Assembly (NCBI GenBank): GCA_023145955.1
Contig: JAGLDA010000191.1
Coordinates: forward strand, 1 to 8,057
Reading direction: 5' to 3'
DNA from: Bacteroidales bacterium
GTDB taxonomy: Bacteria; Bacteroidota; Bacteroidia; Bacteroidales; UBA1556
Length of the DNA stretch: 8,057 nt
The stretch's first letter is position 1. Every line of letters starts with the position of its first letter. Made by a program: the position numbers and the translations under genes. Positions 1 through 6,687 of this stretch are shown in pieces. A model generated the notes under the pieces. That model did no database searches. It had not been told where the DNA came from and was given only the letters and a program-made list of their open reading frames with translations.

Positions 1-698
1 AAAAGTAATTTATTAGAATTACCACGTCCTAGAGGAATATCAACACCAGAGTGCCCACCTTTTAAACCTGAAACTTCAAGTTTATAAGCTGCCATTCCTG
101 CAGGAGTAGCCTCATTCTTAACATCAAATGTAATAGTAGCATCAATACCACCAGCACAACCAACATATAATTCACCTTCATCTTCAGAATCCAAATTCAT
201 AAGGATATCACCCTTAAGAATACCTGGCTCTAGTCCAAAAGCACCTGTCATACCAGTTTCCTCATCACAAGTAAACAATCCTTCTACAGGACCATGCACT
301 AAATCAGTAGCTGCAAGTATAGCCATTGAAGCTGCTACTCCCATTCCGTTATCAGCACCTAAAGTTGTGCCTCTAGCAGTCACCCAATCACCATCAATAT
401 ATGCATCAATAGGATCTTTAGTAAAATCATGCTTAGTATCATTATTCTTTTGAGGAACCATATCCAAGTGACCTTGCATTATTACTCCCAGTCTATCTTC
501 CATTCCTGGAGTTGCTGGTTTGCGAATAATAATATTACCAACAGTATCCTTAATAGTTTCAAGACCTAAATCTTGTCCAAACTTCATCATAAAATCCTGG
601 ATAGCATCTTCGTGCTTAGAAGGACGTGGAACCTGTGTAAGAGAATAGAAATGTTTCCAAACTTCTTTTGGTTCTAAATTTAAAATTTCTTTACTCAT
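1..698 (-). CDS. pepD: Aminoacyl-histidine dipeptidase PepD (M20 family), N-terminal 232 residues
   Basis: A cytosolic zinc dipeptidase of peptidase family M20/C that cleaves Xaa-His and many other unblocked dipeptides. The ATG is at 696-698 and the frame stays open to the window edge, so the C-terminal half (the family is about 480-490 residues) lies outside. Translation shows MQGHLDMV with H77 and D79, GADNGMG with D116, TCDEETGM with E146/E147, NLDSED with D170, and GGHSG at 214-218. These match the metal and catalytic residues of characterised PepD enzymes (His80, Asp82, Asp119, Glu149, Glu150, Asp173) with a constant offset of three. The last metal ligand, a C-terminal His, cannot be seen. 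The lid/dimerisation domain is only begun. It lies on the same strand, 148 bases downstream of an MFSD1-like transporter but beyond that gene's terminator, so it probably has its own promoter; I could not identify one with a good match. The family call is very secure; the exact substrate range is not. Confidence 0.95.
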   Translation of the reverse strand, partial: MSKEILNLEPKEVWKHFYSLTQVPRPSKHEDAIQDFMMKFGQDLGLETIKDTVGNIIIRKPATPGMEDRLGVIMQGHLDMVPQKNNDTKHDFTKDPIDAYIDGDWVTARGTTLGADNGMGVAASMAILAATDLVHGPVEGLFTCDEETGMTGAFGLEPGILKGDILMNLDSEDEGELYVGCAGGIDATITFDVKNEATPAGMAAYKLEVSGLKGGHSGVDIPLGRGNSNKLL

Positions 699-790
699 CT
701 TGTATTATGTTTTTATTGTTTATATGTGAATTTAAAACTTACTAATTTATAAATATTTTAGTAATATCTTTTTAAAGTGGCACGAAATTA

Positions 791-819
791 CAAAAAAAAA
801 AGACGGCTTTTAGGCCGTC
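791..819 (-). terminator. Rho-independent terminator of the MFS transporter gene
   Basis: On the minus strand a 6-bp GC-rich stem (GACGGC at 802-807 pairing with GCCGTC at 814-819, six-base loop) is followed directly by ten U residues (A run 792-801 on the plus strand). It begins 27 bases after the transporter stop codon. The plus-strand side has only TTTATATATT, so it should work mainly for the minus strand. Confidence 0.9.
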
Positions 820-846
820 CTTTATATATTTTATATTCAATTCTTT

Positions 847-2271
847 TTACTTCTGAATATTAGGTAATTCCAAGCCGTATCCTTTTTTCTTATCTTCTAT
901 TTTAAGCAATATAGCAATAACAATTGCTAATGCACCAGTAGCAGCAAATATCTGCATTGGAAGAGTATAATCATAAGAAGGCAAAACCACGGTTAAGTCA
1001 CCAGCAGCTCTAGCAGCATTAGCCGCAACACGCTCAGGATTTGAATAATCTAATGCCCAACCAATTAATAAAGGCACACCCATTAATCCCCAGTTTTGAA
1101 CCCAGAAAATTAAGGCATAAGCAGTTCCTAAAAGTTTTTCGTCAATAATTTTTGGAACCGAAGGCCACATTGCCGATGGAACTAATGAGAATGTAATTCC
1201 TAAAAATAGAATTAAACCTATTGCCATCCATGGCTCAGTAAGGTTAGGCATAGCAAACACAAGGTGAGTTAATAATAACATAACAGAACCTATAAGCATA
1301 ATAGTTGCTCCTTTACCATATCTGTCGTAAATAGTACCAAATACTGGTGTTAATAATATGGTACCAAATGGTAACATACTTGGAATAATTCCTGCCATAT
1401 GTGGATCTACTCCATATTTATTAATCATAAGGTCAGTTGCATAATATAAGAATGGGAATACTCCAGAATAGAATAAAACACATAATAAGGCGATTAGCCA
1501 AAACCCTTTATTAAATATAATCGTTAATATATCACTTAGTTTAAACTCATCTTCTTTGTTAGCCGCATCAACAATACCTTCTGAAGCTTCTAACTTCTTG
1601 TCCATTGTAGTATACCAAATAAAAGCTACAAGACCTGCTACTAATAAACCAAGTCCCAGCATTACTGGTGCCGAAAGAGCTGGATCTGCTTCAGTTCCAA
1701 ACCAAATAGTGGCCATAGGATATGGTAAAGCAAGTGCCATGGCTGTACCCATACGGGCCATGCCCATCTCAAGGCCCATTGCTAGAGCAAGTTCTTTTCC
1801 TTTAAACCATTTCACAATTACCTTGGAAACTGTAATACCTGCTATCTCTACACCAACTCCAAATATTGCAAAACCAACAGCTCCATATGCAATCTGAGAT
1901 TTCATTTCTAAAAACGTTCCCGAGAAATATATCTCACCCATTGGCACTAAACCTTCAATGGCTGCATATTGCAGTATTGTACCAGCAATCATAGTCAAAG
2001 CTGCACCAATACCAGTAAATCTTACACCAATTTTATCAAGGATAATTCCACCAAAAATAAGCATGAAGAAAAATACATTGAACCAACCATAAGCTGAATT
2101 CCAAAGTCCAAAATCACCACTAGTCCAACCAAACTCTGCCTCAAGTAGTGGTTTTAAAGGAGAAATTACATAGTTAATGTAATAACCCGTCATCATAGTA
2201 AAGGATACTACTGCTAGCGCTCCCCACCTTGCACCTTTAGAATCTCTAAGGCTTTGTGTTATATTTTCCAT
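847..2271 (-). CDS. MFS transporter of the MFSD1-like group, probable dipeptide transporter
   Basis: A complete 474-residue inner-membrane transporter with about twelve hydrophobic segments: near 16-36, 56-78, 87-105, 128-150, 161-182, 203-221, then a charged loop at 223-255, and six more up to about 461. MFS motif A is present after helix 2 (G75...D79-K80...G82...R84), with a counterpart in the second half (D316-R317-Y-G-K). By memory it resembles human MFSD1 more than any bacterial family I know. Shared stretches are WFKGKEL (155-161), MARMG (171-175, MARIG in MFSD1), VFPF (271-274), PVFG (309-312) and LGTAY (381-385) followed by QN-GL (392-396). E142 and R173 are 31 residues apart, the same spacing as MFSD1 E150 and R181, which I recall as dipeptide-contacting residues. 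Dipeptide transport is therefore inferred, supported by the adjacent pepD. A general organic-anion MFS role cannot be excluded. It has its own terminator, and no clear promoter was found. Confidence 0.85.
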   Translation of the reverse strand: MENITQSLRDSKGARWGALAVVSFTMMTGYYINYVISPLKPLLEAEFGWTSGDFGLWNSAYGWFNVFFFMLIFGGIILDKIGVRFTGIGAALTMIAGTILQYAAIEGLVPMGEIYFSGTFLEMKSQIAYGAVGFAIFGVGVEIAGITVSKVIVKWFKGKELALAMGLEMGMARMGTAMALALPYPMATIWFGTEADPALSAPVMLGLGLLVAGLVAFIWYTTMDKKLEASEGIVDAANKEDEFKLSDILTIIFNKGFWLIALLCVLFYSGVFPFLYYATDLMINKYGVDPHMAGIIPSMLPFGTILLTPVFGTIYDRYGKGATIMLIGSVMLLLTHLVFAMPNLTEPWMAIGLILFLGITFSLVPSAMWPSVPKIIDEKLLGTAYALIFWVQNWGLMGVPLLIGWALDYSNPERVAANAARAAGDLTVVLPSYDYTLPMQIFAATGALAIVIAILLKIEDKKKGYGLELPNIQK

Positions 2272-2542
2272 AATTTAATCTTAATTAAATAACTTTATTT
2301 GTAAAATTTAAGCTGCGAATTTACTAAAAATTCACATCTATTAACATATTATTATAATTTACTAAGTGAATACAGGAATACTAGAGCTAATAAATCTAAA
2401 AGTAAAATACAAATTCGAATTATAAATTACACTTTAAAAATGAAATCAGTTGGTTAGCAATAAGTCCTTATAGTTATAGAGAATATTGACTGTAAATATC
2501 GTTAAAATTACGCATTGGTGGAGCATTTCTAAAACTCAAAGA

Positions 2543-2565
2543 TTATCATTCTCTCTGAGTGATAA
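2543..2565. repeat. Short imperfect inverted repeat
   Basis: TTATCA (2543-2548) pairs with TGATAA (2560-2565). After a two-base TT bulge, CTC (2551-2553) pairs with GAG (2557-2559) around a TCT loop. No U tract follows on either strand, so it does not look like a terminator. It might be a protein-binding site or part of an RNA, and it could also arise by chance in AT-rich DNA. Confidence 0.35.
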
Positions 2566-2693
2566 TAAAATTATATATCATAATAAGTTTTAATCTATTG
2601 AAAATCCAATGAAAATTACATAACACAATAATTCAAAGAATTATATGCATAAAAGGTCATCGGTTTGTTTGGATTAATTATTTTGATATTAGA

Positions 2694-2739
2694 GAACATA
2701 TTATTTAATTGAATTTCTAAAAAAAATTTAAATATGTTC
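2694..2739. repeat. Perfect 9-bp inverted repeat downstream of rnpA
   Basis: GAACATATT at 2694-2702 is the exact reverse complement of AATATGTTC at 2731-2739, with a 28-base spacer. On the minus strand it starts 18 bases after the rnpA stop, so it may fold at the 3' end of the rnpA transcript. An eight-U run lies inside the loop rather than after the stem, so it is not a standard intrinsic terminator. 3'-end processing or protection is only a guess. Confidence 0.5.
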
Positions 2740-2757
2740 GCCCTGATACTGATACAC

Positions 2758-3144
2758 TTATGAGTTACTAGTTTTATCAATAATCTTATTCATAATTTTA
2801 ATCATAGATTTATTATGAGTTTCAAAAGTGTTAATCTCTTTGCCAACGTAAACCAAAGCAAGCTGAAGCTTAAGTTGTTTTTGATCACAAAAATCCCAAA
2901 GCATATTTTTATTCAATCTAAATGATTCCTTAATTAGGCGCTTAATTTGATTTCTATCTACAGCATTTTTAAATCTTTTTTTGCCTACACTAATGAGAAT
3001 CTCAACAAGTGGAGCATCATCATTAGTAGATTCTATCCAAATAACTTTGTACGGAAAAGAAAATACCGAATCACCATTCTTAAATATATTTTCGATAGTA
3101 ATTTTACTATTAATCCTCTCCGCCTTTGATAGTTCTTGATTCAT
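2758..3144 (-). CDS. rnpA: Ribonuclease P protein component
   Basis: A small basic protein that binds the catalytic RNase P RNA and helps it recognise the 5' leader of precursor tRNAs. From the ATG at 3142-3144 it is 128 residues, normal for the family. The hallmark region is clear: G54-K55-K56-x-F58...A61-V62-x-R64-N65 leads into the RNR-like helix R64-N-Q-I-K-R-L-I-K-E-S-F-R76, which contacts the P RNA. An in-frame TTG at 3151-3153 would add three residues, but it lies inside the probable -7 promoter element, so ATG is preferred. The gene follows uvrC on the same strand after 52 bases and has its own promoter there. The usual partner rpmH is not beside it, and neither dnaA nor any oriC sign is visible. 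Sequence identity to well-known RnpA proteins looks modest outside the central motif, as is normal for this protein. Confidence 0.93.
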   Translation of the reverse strand: MNQELSKAERINSKITIENIFKNGDSVFSFPYKVIWIESTNDDAPLVEILISVGKKRFKNAVDRNQIKRLIKESFRLNKNMLWDFCDQKQLKLQLALVYVGKEINTFETHNKSMIKIMNKIIDKTSNS

Positions 3145-3150
3145 TAGATA

Positions 3151-3183
3151 CAAAAGTAAAGTATTATTATTTTATAAATACAA
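3151..3183 (-). promoter_or_regulatory. Bacteroidota-type promoter of rnpA
   Basis: On the minus strand TTG (3181-3183) and TACTTTTG (3151-3158) are separated by 22 bases, matching the TTG-N17-23-TAnnTTTG form. Only six bases separate the -7 element from the rnpA ATG, so the transcript would start at or very near the start codon. Confidence 0.65.
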
Positions 3184-3196
3184 ATTATAATATTTT

Positions 3197-5011
3197 TTAA
3201 TTTTTTAGTCCTTCTCGTAAAATAGATGCCTTGGATACGCCAATTTCTTTCTCCCATTCTTCAAATCCAGCTTCTTTTAACCGCTTTACTGATTTAAACT
3301 TTTTCAGCAATTTGGTTTCTGTGGATGGGCCTATACCCTTTATATCTCCTAACTGACTTTTAATTAACGATTTTTGATGTTTTTTTCGATAATGAGTAAT
3401 CCCAAACCTATGAGCCTCGTCCCTAGTCTGCTGAATAATCTTCAAACTTTCGGAAGTTTTATCGAGATATAATGGGATAGAATCTCCAGGAAAGAATATT
3501 TCTTCAAGTCTTTTTGCAATCCCTATTACGGTTATTTTTCCTTTTAAACCAAGCTTAACAATACTTTTCATGGCAGCGGAAAGTTGCCCTTTTCCTCCAT
3601 CAATAACTATTAGCTGTGGCAAACTCTGTTTTTCCTTAATAAGGCGAGAATACCTACGAAAAATAACCTCTTCCATTGAAGCATAATCATCAGGACCTAC
3701 AACTGTTTTTATATTAAAATGACGATAATCCTTTTTGCTAGGTTTGGTGTTTTTAAAAACAACACAAGCTGCTACTGCATGGTCTCCCTGCATATTGGAA
3801 TTATCAAAACATTCGATATGATAAGGTGGTACTTTCATGCGCAAATCCTTTTGCATTACAGAAAGAATTCTCTTATTATTTCTATCTGGGTCAATCAAGC
3901 TACGTTTCTTCAAAATATCAAGTCTATAAAACTTCACATTGCGCTGTGAGAGTTCCAACAGCTTCTTTTTATCGCCACGCTGCGGTATCAGAAACTTAGT
4001 ATCAGAAAGCTCTATATTAGGAATAATCGGCACTAATAATTCTGTAGAATTACTATGCAATTGTTTTCTAATATTAATGATAGCATATGCCAATATTTCC
4101 TCATCAGTTTCATCAAGTCGCTTTTTTATTTCCACAGAATGAGCCTGTACTATTGCACCATTTATTACTTTAAGATAATTCACAAAAGCTTCATCTTCGT
4201 CAGAAATAATGCTAAAAACATCCAAATCATCTATGGAAGTATTTACCACTACCGATTTGCTTTGATAATTATCCAATAGATCAATCTTTACTTTTATTTC
4301 CTGAGCTTTTTCAAATTCCATTTCTGCAGCAAAAAACATCATTTGCTTTTTAAGATTTTGCTTTACTGTATGGATATTTCCTTTTAATAAATGCTTAATT
4401 TCTTCTATATATCCCTGATACTCACTTTGCGTTTCTTTTGCTATGCATGCACCTTTGCATTTACCAATATGATATTCAAGGCATACCTTATAGCCTTTAG
4501 ATTTAATACTTTCCTCCGATAAGTTCAGCTTACAAGTTCTTATGGTATATAACTGCCTTATAAGATCAAGCATAGTATGCATCATTCTGCCAGAGGCATA
4601 AGGACCAAAATAAAGAGATCCATCTTTTATTACATTTCTTGTGGAAAAAATTCTAGGAAAAGCTTCATTTTTTATACAAATCCAAGGGTAGGTTTTATCA
4701 TCCTTCATTAGGATATTATATCTAGGCTGATATTTCTTTATAAAATTATTTTCCAATAACAAAGCATCAATTTCCGAATCAACCACTATAACCTTAATAT
4801 CAGCTATTTGCCTTACTAAAAAAGTTATTTTAGCACCATGTTGTTGGTCTTTATTGAAATATGAGCCTACCCTACTTTTCAAAGCTTTAGCCTTACCCAC
4901 ATAAATTATCTTACCATTCTTATCAAAATACTGATAAATACCAGGCTTATGAGGTAAGCGCTTAACTATCTCTTGCAGGTGATTTTGGTATTTAGTATTT
5001 GGAATAGCCAT
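3197..5011 (-). CDS. uvrC: UvrABC excinuclease subunit C
   Basis: The dual-incision nuclease of nucleotide excision repair: it joins the UvrB-DNA complex and cuts on both sides of the lesion. All 604 residues of a normal-length UvrC are present. The N-terminal GIY-YIG domain has G24-I-Y26 and Y37-V-G-K40, with R47, E87 and N99 as the expected catalytic set for the 3' cut. C160, C177, C185 and C189 have the 8- and 4-residue spacing of the cysteines assigned to a [4Fe-4S] cluster in E. coli UvrC. A UVR motif for UvrB contact is at about 220-246. The RNase H-like domain for the 5' cut has D403 (FDNSN), D442 (DDY), D471 (IDGGKGQL) and a His in the 534-540 region. Tandem helix-hairpin-helix motifs fill 554-604. 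It starts 23 bases after mnmH on the same strand, and no promoter is evident in that gap, so the two are probably co-transcribed. Confidence 0.98.
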   Translation of the reverse strand: MAIPNTKYQNHLQEIVKRLPHKPGIYQYFDKNGKIIYVGKAKALKSRVGSYFNKDQQHGAKITFLVRQIADIKVIVVDSEIDALLLENNFIKKYQPRYNILMKDDKTYPWICIKNEAFPRIFSTRNVIKDGSLYFGPYASGRMMHTMLDLIRQLYTIRTCKLNLSEESIKSKGYKVCLEYHIGKCKGACIAKETQSEYQGYIEEIKHLLKGNIHTVKQNLKKQMMFFAAEMEFEKAQEIKVKIDLLDNYQSKSVVVNTSIDDLDVFSIISDEDEAFVNYLKVINGAIVQAHSVEIKKRLDETDEEILAYAIINIRKQLHSNSTELLVPIIPNIELSDTKFLIPQRGDKKKLLELSQRNVKFYRLDILKKRSLIDPDRNNKRILSVMQKDLRMKVPPYHIECFDNSNMQGDHAVAACVVFKNTKPSKKDYRHFNIKTVVGPDDYASMEEVIFRRYSRLIKEKQSLPQLIVIDGGKGQLSAAMKSIVKLGLKGKITVIGIAKRLEEIFFPGDSIPLYLDKTSESLKIIQQTRDEAHRFGITHYRKKHQKSLIKSQLGDIKGIGPSTETKLLKKFKSVKRLKEAGFEEWEKEIGVSKASILREGLKN

Positions 5012-5034
5012 TTATCTGATAAGAATTTTATATT

Positions 5035-6054
5035 CTATCTATTTTTACTGATTTCAAGAATCATATTCGCATTTTCTATGGGATCAGCAGTATTACTTTC
5101 AATAAGTATCTTTTCTACTTCTGTTCGCTGATCTATACCATAAGTATAAGTTTTGTCGTAATAATCTAGTGTAATATTTGCCACTTCAGCAAAATCTCTA
5201 TTATGCAAAGCATCAATTGCTAGTTTTAGCTTAAGCCCTCCAATTCGTTTTTCTATTCTCTTAATAGCATTCTCAAGCTCATCAACATCTAAATTAGCAT
5301 ATTCATTCACAAGATGTTGTATACGCATTTGCTTAGTTTTTTCGAGAATATAAAGAGGAGATATCCGTATCAAATCAAACATATCTTCCGTTATTCGCAC
5401 TCGCCCCATTACTCTACTTTCATCCTCAAGCCAAAGTGTTTTGCTAGGGTCTAAGTTCAACCATAGCTTGGCAATATTATTTTCAAATTGCTCATTGGTA
5501 GGTTGTGGCTCAAGTCCAATTTGCCCAAAAGAGCTACCTCTATGCCTAGCTTCCCCTTCCAGGTCGATAACCTGTTCTCCCATTTTTTGCATTTCAAGAA
5601 GAATATCAGTTTTATTACTACCAGTCATTCCTCCAAGAATATTTATCTTTTGATTACGAGAGAGTGCCTTTCGAATATACGAACGGTAAGCTTTATAGCC
5701 CCCCTCAAGCGTATCTGCCTTAAGTCCGGCAGTTTCGAATAGCCAAGCCATGCTTGCAGACCGCATTCCACCTCTCCAGCAATGAAGCAAAACTTTGCCT
5801 TCTACAGAAGCTTTCTTTGCAGCCACAACAAAATCATACATTTTAGGACCAACAATTTTCAAGCCCTCAAGTACAGCCTTATCTTTACCTCGTTTTTTGT
5901 ATAATGTGCCTACCACAGCACGCTCATCGTTACTAAATAGAGGAATATTTATAGCATCAGGAATATGCCCTTGCTCAAACTCTGCAGGAGTACGAACATC
6001 AATAATTGGCAACTTATTACCAAGTTCTATAAAATCAATAATATCTATTTTCAT
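5035..6054 (-). CDS. mnmH: tRNA 2-selenouridine/geranyl-2-thiouridine synthase with variant P-loop
   Basis: MnmH (also YbbB/SelU) changes 2-thiouridine at the wobble position 34 of Lys, Glu and Gln tRNAs to 2-selenouridine, using selenophosphate, via a geranylated intermediate. The 339-residue protein has the two expected parts. A rhodanese domain covers about 1-128, with DVRTPAEF at 19-26 and the catalytic C92 in HCWRGGMRS. A P-loop domain follows, with family signatures DLEG...HRGSSFG and WLEDESR. The P-loop reads GMTGSNKT at 142-149: the position that is normally Gly before the Lys is Asn147 (codon AAT). The rest is intact and nothing suggests decay, so the enzyme is probably expressed, but nucleotide or geranyl-diphosphate binding could differ. 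It leads a probable operon with uvrC and has a promoter 28 bases upstream. Whether the genome has selD is not visible here. Confidence 0.95.
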   Translation of the reverse strand: MKIDIIDFIELGNKLPIIDVRTPAEFEQGHIPDAINIPLFSNDERAVVGTLYKKRGKDKAVLEGLKIVGPKMYDFVVAAKKASVEGKVLLHCWRGGMRSASMAWLFETAGLKADTLEGGYKAYRSYIRKALSRNQKINILGGMTGSNKTDILLEMQKMGEQVIDLEGEARHRGSSFGQIGLEPQPTNEQFENNIAKLWLNLDPSKTLWLEDESRVMGRVRITEDMFDLIRISPLYILEKTKQMRIQHLVNEYANLDVDELENAIKRIEKRIGGLKLKLAIDALHNRDFAEVANITLDYYDKTYTYGIDQRTEVEKILIESNTADPIENANMILEISKNR

Positions 6055-6082
6055 TCTCTTTATTATTTCATTTTTGAGAATG

Positions 6083-6115
6083 CAAAAATACTAAATAATA
6101 ACCCATTAACTCCAA
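6083..6115 (-). promoter_or_regulatory. Bacteroidota-type promoter of mnmH-uvrC
   Basis: On the minus strand TTG (6113-6115) and TATTTTTG (6083-6090) are 22 bases apart, an exact TAnnTTTG match, and 28 bases separate the -7 element from the mnmH ATG. It shares the 147-base divergent gap with the ndk promoter. Confidence 0.65.
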
Positions 6116-6161
6116 CAGAATATTGATATTACAGAAATGTATAAACAAAAGAAAATTCATA

Positions 6162-6169
6162 TATATTTG
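6162..6169 (+). promoter_or_regulatory. Probable -7 element of the ndk promoter
   Basis: TATATTTG is an exact TAnnTTTG match, with 32 bases before the ndk ATG. No TTG is found at the expected -33 distance, so the call rests on one element and on position. Confidence 0.5.
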
Positions 6170-6201
6170 TCCCACAAAATATAACATACAAACTGATAAT
6201 T

Positions 6202-6621
6202 ATGGGTGGTAATAGAACTTATACAATGGTAAAGCCTACCGCAATGCGCAAAGGCTATATGGCAGCAATTATGAATAAAATCACTGAAGGTGGATTTAAA
6301 ATTATTGCAGCAAAAATGACAAAACTAAGCTTAGCAGAAGCTGAAACTTTTTATGCAATACATAATGAGCGTCCTTTCTTTGGTGAACTTACAGAATTTA
6401 TGTCGTCAGGTCCAATTATGGCAATAGTAGTTGAAAAAGAAAATGCTGTAGAAGCATATAGAGATTTCATTGGTGCTACTAACCCTGAGGAAGCTAAAGA
6501 TGGTACAATACGAAAATTATTTGGCACAAATATGGGCGAAAATGCAGTACATGGCTCTGATAGTGACGAAAATGCTAAAATTGAAATGAATTACTTCTTT
6601 AATGATAGAGATATATTTTAA
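6202..6621 (+). CDS. ndk: Nucleoside-diphosphate kinase
   Basis: A cytosolic enzyme that moves the gamma phosphate of ATP onto NDPs and dNDPs through a phosphohistidine, balancing nucleotide pools. The 139-residue sequence is full length. H117 in NAVHGSDS is the phosphorylated His. Other active-site residues are in their usual places: K11 (VKP), Y51, F59 (ERPFFGEL), R87, T93 (GATNP), R104 (GTIRK) and N114. The usual Asp after VKP is Thr13, a position that does vary in the family. The C-terminal SDSDENAKIE style is common in Bacteroidota. It is the only plus-strand protein gene here: divergent from mnmH, convergent with the HAD-SpoU gene, and monocistronic, since a strong terminator follows 29 bases after the stop. 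No Shine-Dalgarno sequence is seen, which is normal for the phylum. Confidence 0.98.
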   Translation: MGGNRTYTMVKPTAMRKGYMAAIMNKITEGGFKIIAAKMTKLSLAEAETFYAIHNERPFFGELTEFMSSGPIMAIVVEKENAVEAYRDFIGATNPEEAKDGTIRKLFGTNMGENAVHGSDSDENAKIEMNYFFNDRDIF

Positions 6622-6650
6622 TCAATAGCTTTTAAAAAAAATAAATTACT

Positions 6651-6685
6651 AAAATCAGCAATAATATTATTGCTGATTTTTTTTT
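6651..6685 (+). terminator. Palindromic terminator shared by ndk and the HAD-SpoU gene
   Basis: Bases 6651-6680 form a perfect 30-bp palindrome with core TCAGCAATAAT and its complement. A run of nine T residues (6677-6685) makes it a strong terminator for ndk. On the minus strand only four U residues follow the stem core, so its effect on the convergent gene is weaker but plausible. The T run ends two bases before that gene's stop codon. Confidence 0.9.
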
Positions 6686-6687
6686 GC

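Larger units (their letters stand above)
2272..2757. other. 486-base intergenic region without a recognisable gene
   Basis: This very AT-rich stretch lies between the rnpA stop and the MFS start, so it must carry the MFS leader and probably its promoter. Stops are frequent in all six frames and no ORF with a plausible start exceeds a few dozen codons. I found no exact TAnnTTTG element on either strand. The nearest minus-strand match for the transporter is TAAATTCG at 2316-2323, one base off and without a TTG at the right distance. Two inverted repeats are listed separately. I see no tRNA, riboswitch or known small RNA, but a weakly conserved small RNA could not be recognised by eye. Confidence 0.6.

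Noticed and set aside
1556..1897. Plus-strand open frame of 113 codons inside the MFS gene
   Set aside because: It is antisense to a membrane protein with clear motifs, has no recognisable domain and no promoter. It is a shadow frame.
783..2323. Near-match -7 elements TAATTTCG (783-790) upstream of pepD and TAAATTCG (2316-2323) upstream of the transporter, both with C for T at the seventh base
   Set aside because: Each has one mismatch and no TTG at the right distance. In AT-rich DNA such matches are expected, so shared regulation is not supported.
2474..2515. A 13-codon minus-strand frame in the gap, starting at an ATG, with coding-like codons
   Set aside because: It is too short, with stops on both sides, and I recognise no protein family. 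Calling it a gene relic would be a guess.
2758..3144. rnpA as a marker of a nearby replication origin
   Set aside because: There is no rpmH or dnaA beside it, no cluster of DnaA boxes was seen, and in Bacteroidota rnpA often lies away from the origin.
5441..6094. Plus-strand open frames opposite mnmH
   Set aside because: They mirror the coding frame of a well-conserved enzyme and show no domain of their own.
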